Positions 45,019 to 54,755 of a stretch of 64,000 nt of DNA are shown here, in pieces. Each line of letters starts with the position of its first letter. Position 1 is the stretch's first letter. Below the pieces are notes generated by a model, which had not been told where the DNA came from, searched no databases, and was given only the letters and a program-made list of their open reading frames with translations. The DNA is from Rhizophagus clarus (lineage: Eukaryota > Glomeromycota > Glomeromycetes > Glomerales > Glomeraceae): the NCBI GenBank assembly GCA_015698045.1, contig BLAL01000160.1, positions 496,001 to 560,000 on the forward strand, in the 5' to 3' direction. Made by a program: the position numbers and the translations under genes.

Positions 45019-45279
45019 TCATATTCTCCAAATTTTCTGATTATTTCTTGCCTCCGGTAAAGTATAATCATAAGTAATGATTTTCCAAGGAGAATATCTA
45101 TTATCTATAACTACATTAACAGTCTTGGTATGTATGGAATTAAATTTAAGGAGCGCTTTATATGAGGACTGTTGTTTCAAGATGCACCACTCGTTAATGT
45201 TTAGTTCATCATCTATTGTAAATATATTCTAATGAGAGCTAGGGTATATAAAGTATCTCGATTCTACCAATTTAGTCAT
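45019..45279 (-). pseudogene. Small unknown protein gene with one in-frame stop
   Basis: From an ATG at 45279 the minus strand reads 87 codons to a TGA at 45019, interrupted once by TAG at codon 17 (45229-45231). After it the text is clearly protein-like: FTIDDELNINEWCILKQQSS, NVVIDNRYSPWKIITYDYTL, ARNNQKIWRI. The TAG could instead belong to a splice acceptor (tctcattag). It lies just upstream of the DUF2283-like gene on the same strand, so it could be an earlier exon, but no splice keeps the frame. Family not recognised. Confidence 0.35.
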
Positions 45280-46863
45280 GATGTCATTACATAAGTGTAC
45301 TTGAGATTAATATGGTTAATGTTAATACTCATAAACACGTCACCATGATTATAATTAGAGTATCAAACATCTTTAATAGCAGTATGTCACAAAACCAAAC
45401 GATAATTGAAAATTTTTCGAAAATGGGCGTGTTATTATGATTTAGAAATAAAAATAGAAGATAAATTAATAATTTTGCCTTTTCATTATTTTAATCATAC
45501 AATGATAAAAAAAAAAAAAATTAATAAAATAAGAAAGTTATCAATAAATATCATGATTAGATGCTTGATAATAATTATTAGATTATTAGATGATTTTTTT
45601 ATTTATTGGAGTTTAAATAATGCAACAAGATTAATTAACCTATATTAGTTATTTCTTATTATTTAATTAAATTAAATTTTAAACAAGTTTAATTAATGAA
45701 ATAATTAAATTTTGACAGAAGTAAACAATTTTTCAAAATCAACCTAAAATTATCGAACTTCAATCTCGTGATATTGACGTTTGTTTACCGATTTCGAATT
45801 ATTCGGCATATTACTCAAAGTTAAGTGATAACTTGCGTTTTTTTCTTGGACTTTAATACTTTCTTTGTCTAAAAATAATTTAAAGTACTGTACATGGCGA
45901 CTGGATCGCGTAATGACAGAATCAATCGTATTGTCTCAGCGGTTCTCCAGACTAAGTATTAATTTCAAAGTGATAATTAACCTTAAAAGGAAAAGAACGA
46001 AAACAAAACTTCAATAAAAAAAAATCAATATTTTTAAACGTCTATTTATTAAAATATATGAACTCGAATAATTTTTGTTCTTAAAACTTTCAAATTACCC
46101 TTATTAACAAACTTAAACCTTTTATATACTTCTGAAGTGATATAAGATTAACTCCTCTTTGATGATTTATTATTTATAGCTCCTAAATCTCCCAATTATC
46201 TATTAATAGTTTTTATCATATAAATTATCTTTAATTTAACAATATGTTTCTATTATAGAAATTTGATGTATATGAATATTTGAATCTTTTCAAGTATAAA
46301 AAAACCAAAATAATAATTAATAAACTTAAAATATAAATTAATTATAAATTACTCTGGATTTGCCATAAAACTGTTTTTTAAATAATGTGAAATGTTTTTA
46401 ATTATCAAATTACAGAACAAATGTACCTTGCCCACATAAAACAATATTGTAAACCTCATCACGTACTGTACTGCTGTATAGACCAAAAAAAAACACTTCC
46501 TATACCGTAAAAGGTTAATAATTTTATCTTTAATTATTCATACATCACTTTTAACTATACTAAAACTTTTTATTTCAAACATAAACTTATTGAGTATGAC
46601 CTCTACACTTGCCAAACTCTGTCACTTCCAAAATTCAAAATTTGAAGTGTTCAACCCCAATCCTCCGATGAAATACAATAATAAGCAAGTAATACATTCT
46701 TTAATAATTACATAATATTACATTTCCTGGAAGCTGTCCCAATCGTAAGCCAGGAATCAAACGAATACTAGGCAAATAAAATAAAATAAATAAAATAATA
46801 TAAAATAAAAGAAATGATTAACAGAAACAGGACAATTCCGCCCTACCAAATAAAAGGATACAA
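45280..46863. other. Intergenic, no gene seen
   Basis: AT-rich DNA with only chance frames, including the one at 45406-45648. No repeats or RNA genes were identified. Confidence 0.5.
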
Positions 46864-48021
46864 TTAAACCATATCCTCAGGTGTTAATCTACGCTTTCTA
46901 AGAATGGTTGGTAACTTAGAAGAAAAAATATGGGGAGTAATAAATTTAGTATAAACGTAAATCAAAACTTTTTTAGTTATACCTTTCATCCAGTCCTTGG
47001 GAAAAATCCAGCCAGGAAGTAAGAGATCAGCTGCCTATAAAAGCAAATATGGTGTATTTTAATTTTCTTTCAAAATATTTTCATTAAAATACCCTATAAA
47101 AAATAAATGTCCGGAAAATGTTATCAAAAATGTCTGGAAAATGTCCGGAATAAATCTGATGTGTCCGAAAAATGTCCACTTTTTTGGTACATGTCTGACA
47201 CACTTCTGATACTTAAAATTTTGACATGTCCTAACTTTGTCCAGAATTCGTCCAGTATTTGTTCGGTATAAAATTTTGGACAAATTCTGGACAGTTAAAC
47301 CTGGACAAATTCTGGACATAGTAAAAAAACCAGATAGACAAATTCCGGACATAAAAAAGTCCAGGACAAATTCTGGATACTATTTCCAAAAAAGGATAAA
47401 TTAATTTTGTAAAAAAATGCAAAAAGCACAAAACTGACATTCAAAACCTTTTCTGTCGTACTAATTAAAATTGCAGAGCAGGCAAAAATACTATATATCT
47501 ATGATATAAAAATTTTGGGTTAAGGAATAATGATGATCATCTATCCATTGATCTTCTTTTGTGGCAAATTTTACGAAAATACATTTCCGGACAATTTCTG
47601 GACAATTTCCTAATATCCCGAAAATGCAGTGTTTTCGGAACAGTTTCCGGATACACAGTGTCCAGAATTTCCAGACAATATTTTAGATAATTTTTCTGGA
47701 CATTTTCTGGACATTATCCGGACACTTATTTTTTATAGGGATAAAAATATAACAATTATTATTACATACATAATCCAAATAGTTTCCAGATATTTTATCA
47801 TATATAAAATTAAGTAATATTGGATTTAACCTTCTGAAAAAATATGCAGCTGTCTCAGGATAATCTTGAAGAAACCAAATGAAAAAAAGGCGGCACTATT
47901 ACCACCTTTTTCCATTTCTGCCTTCAAGTTCCTTGCAGAGCAGAAGTCCATATAGCTATTGAACAAAAACTTGATATCAATAGCTATAAGTTGTCCTGTT
48001 TCTGATTTATAAAAATCTATA
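46864..48021 (-). pseudogene. Unknown host gene, two last exons, intron enlarged by a transposon
   Basis: Exon a (48021-47770, minus) reads GQLIAIDIKFLFNSYMDFCS, then FLQDYPETAAYFFRRLNPIL and ISGNYLDY before a good donor gtatgt. A one-base offset lies at a 7-base homopolymer (47882-47888). Exon b (47034-46864) reads AADLLLPGWIFPKDWMKG...LPTILRKRRLTPEDMV and ends in TAA, joining in phase 0. The 735-bp intron contains copy C of the TCCGG element; without it and one TSD copy the intron would be 83 bp, normal for this window. Upstream exons probably exist; a candidate stretch with FTIQQVCMVFHWVAFW lies near 48050-48170. Family not recognised. The offset may be real decay or a sequencing error in the homopolymer. 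Confidence 0.5.
47092..47740 (-). mobile_element. TCCGG-repeat DNA transposon, copy C (in an intron)
   Basis: 649 bp with CCCTATAAAAAATAA ends and an ATA target duplication (47089-47091, 47741-47743). Same orientation as copy B. It sits inside the intron of the minus-strand gene at 46864-48021 and leaves the donor and acceptor untouched. Confidence 0.92.
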
Positions 48022-48929
48022 CTTAAATAAAAATAAAAATAAGAAATTTAAAAAATTATAAAAAAGTGATAGCCTCCCAAGGGCCAACACAAAGAAAGAT
48101 CCAAAAAGCAACCCAATGAAAAACCATGCAGACCTGCTGAATGGTGAAAGGAATGGAGAAGAAGTATTTGATTATTATTATTCGCCATTCTTTTTTTTAT
48201 TATGTTGCCAGCAATAAAGGAAAAAAAAAAGCGATAAGGATTCAATCTTGCACAGATGGGATATATATATATATATCAAATCCTTGTTTACATGTTTACA
48301 CTGATTTACAAAACGCGAACTTATCATCCATTTACGCGTTTTAGATATAGGGAAAATGCCAATCAGGCTTTTACCACTTTTAACATAAGAAAATTTTCGA
48401 CTACAAAATATTTGTAATAAAAACGTCATTTATTTGTGATTACTGTGATTACACGAATTTTTATGCAAAAAATTTATTTATCATTATAAATCTGCAACAA
48501 GTCGCACTTACAATCTAACAGATGAATCTACAAAATTCTAAACTCAACTTAAAGCATTTCTTATAAAATTTTAGAAAACTTCAAATGAAAATTATATATA
48601 TTATATAACGAACGTATAATAAATACTTATAATACCCTTTTTCATTTTTGTATTCTTTTGTATAAATTTCATCTTTAAAATACTTTTTATATTAGCCTAC
48701 GATTACCGCATTATGACGACATGTTCATAAATATTTCATCAATAAGCTTAAAATAATATCATACGAAAACGAACGAGTACATTGCAAAAAGTGAAAAATA
48801 TCACAATTTCATAAATGCTTACGAAAATACATTTGAGTTTGCTGTATAATTTATTCAATTATGAAGTTTATAATAAAAGGTTAATTATTTAAAAATTTTT
48901 AACTGTAGACTTTTGCATATTTACAAATG
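48022..48929. other. Intergenic or upstream part of the interrupted gene
   Basis: The minus strand near 48050-48190 has hydrophobic protein-like text that may be an upstream exon of the 46.9-48.0 kb gene. The rest is AT-rich with nothing recognised. Confidence 0.35.
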
Positions 48930-49508
48930 GGCCGATCGGCGGAATTAAGGGCTAGGGTCAACTGATGTTCAATCAGCTGAGTGGCGCAGATCCGATTAAA
49001 ATCAAACCCGTTCCCAGATAAAAGTGATCAAATAATTATATTAAAAAAATAACCCTTTCAAAATTTCTATTACAAAATTTACTTTTTCAATTCAAACAAA
49101 TAAATCCATCCCTAAAAGATAAAGGAAAATACTATAGAGTTAGTTTATTAAAAAAGAAAAAAAAATTCATAATATTTAACGAAAAAAAATTAAAAAATTT
49201 GTAAATTATCTAAAATAATTACTAAATAATTCTTAATAAAATATTTTATTAATTCGAAATACAATCTGCTGTAAATTAATAAATTACATTTAAAGCTATT
49301 AATTATGATTTTTTGAATATTTTTATTGAATAATTTATTTTTTTTTTTCTCACTGATTCTAAAAAAACTTTTAAAAAAATAAAAAAGAGACCTACAACTT
49401 ATATTTAAAGCAAAAAAATTGTTATATATGCTTTCAAAATTTTTTAGCTTACCTACCTTAAAACTGATGGGGAACTGATCCTAATTTCATAAATTCCGCC
49501 GATCGGCC
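48930..49508. mobile_element. Probable non-autonomous DNA transposon (inverted ends GGCCGATCGGCGGAATT)
   Basis: A perfect 17-bp inverted repeat (48930-48946 and 49492-49508) bounds 579 bp of noncoding DNA. Partial similarity continues inward (TAGGGTCAACTG versus TAGGATCAGTTC). Target duplication and exact ends were not resolved. The inner motif TAGGGTCAACTGATG resembles TAGGGTCTACTGATG near the left end of the element at 59.8 kb, so the two may share a terminal family. Confidence 0.45.
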
Positions 49509-52500
49509 GATTGTCAACGACACTTCAGAAAGAAACTCGTTATGATGGTGCAAAGGATGATATAAAGAGATCTAAAACATATATTTTGTTATGATCTGTA
49601 TTGCACATGAAATTTCAATGATAACCGATAGTGCAACGAGTGAATTAATTCGAGAAAGGAATTTACTGCGTATAGAGAATGAACGTTTAAGGAAAGAGAA
49701 ATCAACTTGGAAATAGAACAAATATAACTAGAAAGAAATCTGGATAAAATGCAATACAAATTTGGAAGGATGTGAATAGCAAAAAAGAGATAGGGAAAGG
49801 AGTATATGCCCGCAAGGCTTACAAACAAGGGGATAATTCTGGTCAGAATTAATGAATCCACGTGCATTAGTTTGTTGTCAACGGTCATTAATTACGGGAG
49901 TCAAACATCCATCCCCTTACGCAAAATATATGGTAATGTTCCCTATGGTCGTATAATGTAATTCACTTTTTAAATTGTTTATGATGCGATGAAAAATCGA
50001 AAATAATGTTACACCATAATCGATCGTTTTAAATTAATTTTCTTTAAATTACATTTATTAGGTTTTAAAATTCATAATACAAAAAAAATTTTTTTCGTTT
50101 ATAATGGACCAATCATTGTAACCCACTATAGTTTAACATCTCAGGATTTTATAACATTTAATATAAATGATATTAATTATAATATTTGCGTGGATTTATT
50201 AATTTACGTTCGATGTCATTCATGCCATTCATATTGTTATTTTATTTTTTTTTTATTTTTTTGAAATAGTATACATATTGTATGTACTGTATGCACGTAA
50301 ATATAAATAAATTAATTTGTTTAATCGTTATAATAAATATAATAATTGTTTGAATTTTTTTCCGTCCGGTCTGTGAGTAAAATATATTTTAAATATGATT
50401 GAATCCTTATGAATATAATGTTAATTCACTTTTGTTGAATAATTCCTATATATTATTTAATTTTCTTTGTATGATATTTTAACACTTAATATTAATAATA
50501 TTGCAGACTTAAATGAACTTGTTCAAATAACTTTTCATCACTAAGTATCATATTTTAGATAATAAATTCTAAGGATAAAATCTTCTAACATTAAAAAAAA
50601 AAAATGGTTCGATCAAATACAAATTTAATGAGAGAATTGCAATATAAAGAAAACAAAAAAAAAAACTTGTGAAAAAATAAAGTGAGATATGAGAAAAATC
50701 GAGAGAAAAGAAAACCAAAAAAACCAAAAAATAGCAAGACAAAAAATTAAAATAGGATACACTAAGCAGGAGACGATACTAAAACGAACCTAAATTTAAC
50801 AAATTCTCAAATTGGAGCAACTAAAGAAACTGTTCTAAAAATTTAAAAAATTGAACAGAACCAAACTTCCGAACTCTGCGCAACATATAAGATCGTCATT
50901 AAAGCCATAGCCGTTGCAATCAAAACCTTTTTTTGATTGATCATTCCTAAAAATAAGAGAGATAATGTACATTAGAAAAATAAAAAAAAAAAAAAAGCCG
51001 AGTGCAAGAAAGTGTCTTTCTTATAAAATCCTTTTGAATGTTATCCTCGTCTAGAACCAGACCTTATAATTAAAGAAACTTGTATTGACATATTTTTCAA
51101 CATATACTTTACTCCTAGTATAAAAAAAATTAAGGATTATTTGATCATTTGTAGCAATAGCGATTAAAAGGAATAATTCAATACCCAAATGCTCTCAATG
51201 GAAGAAAAAACCGATAAAATTTTTGGAGAGTTTAATAAAAAGTAAAATATCAATGACATCGATTGCGGCGATTTTCACTATGAAGATATCACATTCGTAA
51301 TGAATGAACATTTTCAAACATCTCAAACATTTTTTTTCCGCCTATAAATGACCATAATTGTTTAGTAGAAACTTATAATTCGATCCGCAAATAATTTGAC
51401 AAAACGGGCCAAATAATGACGAAATTTTAATAATAGTAAATTCGATCCTTTGAAAGCATTTGATTTAATTTAGAAATAATCTTCAAATCATCTTAAGATT
51501 CTATTATGAAAAATCGTGGTACCGTTAACGCCAAGTTTCATTTTGTGTACTAATTCATCTTTGTATCTCTACGTTCGTTTGTTATTTTATATTTAAATTA
51601 GGATAATTAAAAGAAAATAGATGTAGATTGTAGAGCCAAAAAAATATTACATATTGTACTGAAAACGAAAGGGGAGACCGTCTCAAGGAGCACGTGACCG
51701 CACATATATTTCAGAGGTCATTCAAAAAGGAAATGGCGGTAATTGTTGTGGAAGACGCTTAGCAGGAAATAAGCAAAGTTTATGGAAAGATTATATGTGG
51801 AATGTTATTGCCTCTTGTGCGCTCTAATGAAAATCCTTATGCAAACCTTCAGAATTACCTAAATTACCATACGGACGATGGTCCTCACTTTTAATCCGGA
51901 AACAATTTATTCTTCACTATTACCTTTCTACATTGATAGTATACAATCATTGAAAGTCTGGATGTAAATGAACAGCCACAACCGGAAAAAAGTTTATCCT
52001 AACTGCGTGATGTCTCATCCGGAGCTTCAGTCTCCAATTCTTTTCATCCCAACAGTAGGTTCGGTAATTTTTTTTTATGAAAATAAAAGAAACTTAATCC
52101 TAGAATTCTAGTAAAAATTGAAATTTAAAAACTCAATAAAATTTATCAAATAGCGTTTATTATTTTTACATTAATTCTATTTAAGAATCAAAAAATAATT
52201 GTAACAAAAACATTTCGTGGTACACATAAATAATGCGCATATGTTAACTTTCTTTGCAAAATACATAGAAAAAATTAAGAACTATCTATATTCATTAACT
52301 AATATTCCAAAAACAAAAAAAAAACCGCCCAAAGATTAAACCCAAAGAATTAAATTTTACATATCGTGAATATAAAATTCAAAAATTTATATCAAGTTGA
52401 AGTTGATAATTGATCAACTTGATAATTTTTTTCCAGTTTATCGCCTAATTAGATTTGTAAAACCTTCTTCTAGTCTAGAACTTGTTTTAGATCCATTATA

Positions 52501-52908
52501 GACTTTAGCTCCATTCATCACAGTTCTGAAGTAGATAATTAAATCTAATTTTTTTTTTCTTTTTTCCATAAAATCATCCACAAAATTTCCTATACTTACA
52601 TTGGTACAGCGATTGAAATTCGCTTGTATTAGGCATGGATGGAACTAATAACAAACAACTCTTTTATTGGTTCATGATAGAATAATGTAATTTTTATAAC
52701 TTCTATCTGATAGCTCATTTATAATAAACTTAGTTGGAGCGTAAAAGTTATATAGAATTTTCCTACATCTTTTGTTATTGCACCCACAAATTATCTTCGG
52801 ATGATCACCTGGATCTAAAGGATAAGAACTAGTTATTTAGTGGCGTAACAATCAGGGGTATAGTATCTATTGTAATAAATAAACTTACCACACATGTTAT
52901 TTATATGT
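49509..52908. other. Long noncoding stretch with one coiled-coil-like relic
   Basis: At 49609-49715 the plus strand reads ITDSATSELIRERNLLRIEN, then ERLRKEKSTW before a stop; another frame nearby reads KDVNSKKEIGKGVYARKAYK. This looks like a decayed coiled-coil gene. The remainder shows no gene, RNA or repeat structure that I can support. Confidence 0.4.
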
Positions 52909-52962
52909 TATTGAACGGGGAAATATCTGCCGAAGGCCGATATTTTAACGCCCCGTTCAATA
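52909..52962. repeat. 54-bp cruciform-type palindrome
   Basis: TATTGAACGGGG and CCCCGTTCAATA form a perfect 12-bp outer stem. Inside, AAATATC pairs with GATATTT and GCC with GGC around a GAA loop. It is GC-richer than its surroundings and isolated. It may be a transposon footprint, a structured RNA element or a protein-binding site. Confidence 0.6.
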
Positions 52963-54113
52963 TGATAATACTATTATAATGTCGATCTGAATTAAAAAAT
53001 ATCGGTTATGATGTATTGGTACAGTGAATTCCGCACAATCCTAATTAAGCGTGTAATAATTATTATTAAGAAAGTACTGACAAATTGAAAATGCTTGAAC
53101 CCTTCAATTTCTTTGTAGTCTATATCGTACTAAAAATAGCCCCTTCTGCAGGTGGAACATTGAGATGTGATTTTATTATAAATTTTCTTTGTTATTTATG
53201 CGGCTTTTTCAAGACTATATTTAGATAAACTTGAAACCAAAATGTAGAAATGCACTATCTCCCATAAAATTATTCCAATTTTAGAAAGAATATCAATTTA
53301 GAGGAAAAAAATAAGAAGAATTTTAAAGTATTAACCAGAATTTCTGGGCTAAAGATCAGAATCGGCCTCTATTGTGAAACATTATTATAGTAGAAGATCT
53401 AATATTCTAGAAATTCTAAAAAATTAAGTAAATTAAGGAGCGTGGTTTAAAAGAACTATCCTGTGTAACATATCTATTATACTGTATATCATATTAACAA
53501 ATAGATTTTATAACAAATAGATTTTATAAATATAGAAATTTGTATATAAATAATAATAAATGGTTTACTTTACTCAATATAGTAGAAATGCAAAAATAAA
53601 TCTAGTGATATAAACGGATAAACACAAAGTTTAAAAAATAAACATACATGTGATGCAACTGATGCATGTTCTGGAATCAATTCTTCAGAAAATTCCGGTT
53701 TTTTTTTATCTACATAATCTTACAATGACTAAATGTAAGTAATTGTGAATAAATTATTATTTTTAGATCAAGGAGTTTTTCTTATTGTTTGATGTTTACG
53801 CGTCAGCGACTACCAAGTTTGACGTTCAAATAAATATTTTGTTTGATATAATAAATGGATACATAATTCAAGAATAGACCAATTAGTAAATTTTACTTCT
53901 GCAATATTTCACCTTTATTATTTAATATTTACGGGAGAACACAAATTACTACTATCATCTATTATTAATAAGGGGCACCGTATGTGCGTACCTGTTGATT
54001 ATCAAGTTTTGTCGATCTGTTTAGTTCTCATGATCTTTTGTTCTACTCCGAAGATTAATTTGTAATCCATTTTACTGAATGATAACCCTAAATTGGGTGT
54101 TGCACTATTGTGA
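52963..54113. other. Intergenic upstream of the HMG-box gene
   Basis: No gene seen. The minus-strand frame at 54002-54337 is the reverse reading of the HMG gene's 5' region and is not considered real. Confidence 0.5.
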
Positions 54114-54120
54114 TATAAAA
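54114..54120 (+). promoter_or_regulatory. Candidate TATA box of the HMG-box gene
   Basis: TATAAAA lies 117 bp upstream of the ATG at 54231; an A-rich tract follows close to the start codon. Confidence 0.4.
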
Positions 54121-54230
54121 TATCTTTAATCATCACACGAATTAGCCCAATCTTTAAAAAATCTTTAAACAAATACTCCCTTTTTTTCCAAAAAAAAAAA
54201 AAAAGAATCTTTACTTCTCTCTTATTAATT

Positions 54231-54755
54231 ATGACAACACATAATTTTTCGACAGAAGATTTAGCAAAATCATTACTTGATAAATTAGATAGGACAAATA
54301 TCTTTCCACCATTATTGAATAATCCAGAAACTTTCATTTCTACTCTAAGTAATTTATCATTACTTCGACCAAGAAGACCCCCTAATGCCTTTTTACTTTG
54401 CAGAAAAAATGTTCAAGAGGAAGCGAAACGTAAGGGAAATTGTAATATGAGAGTAATAAGTAAAGTTACTGGAGTTTTATGGAAAGATGCCTCTCCAGAT
54501 GAGAAAAAGGTTTATGAAAAATTGGCCAATCGTGTTCATGAAATTCATTATAAAAATATTAGTAAAAACAATAAATCGAGGACATCATATTTATCGCATA
54601 TTAAAGAAGTCGCCACTTCTAATCCTTATCCTGTTCCTGGCTCATTTTCAACTTCTTGTTCTTCTTTTCCTTTTGATCGTGACAATGGTCTTTTATTCAT
54701 GCGTAATAACAATAGTGGCGATAATAAGTATAATAATTGTTGTTCTAAATATTGA
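54231..54755 (+). CDS. MATA-type HMG-box protein
   Basis: A single-exon gene of 174 aa. The HMG box spans about residues 46-110. It starts RPRRPPNAFLLCRKNVQEEA and carries the usual core (VISKVTGVLWKDASPDEKKV, then YEKLANRVHEIHY), in the sequence-specific MATA/SOX style with N in PPNAF and W in VLWK. The N-terminal 45 residues hold short Leu-rich repeats, and the C-terminal tail is Ser/Asn-rich. It likely binds and bends DNA in the nucleus as a transcription factor. Glomeromycotan genomes are known to hold many such genes. Whether this one marks a mating locus cannot be told: no partner homeodomain or second HMG gene is seen nearby. Confidence 0.88.
   Translation: MTTHNFSTEDLAKSLLDKLDRTNIFPPLLNNPETFISTLSNLSLLRPRRPPNAFLLCRKNVQEEAKRKGNCNMRVISKVTGVLWKDASPDEKKVYEKLANRVHEIHYKNISKNNKSRTSYLSHIKEVATSNPYPVPGSFSTSCSSFPFDRDNGLLFMRNNNSGDNKYNNCCSKY

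Noticed and set aside
54002-54337. Minus-strand 111-codon frame overlapping the HMG gene
   Set aside because: Reverse reading of the HMG gene 5' end and its A-rich leader.
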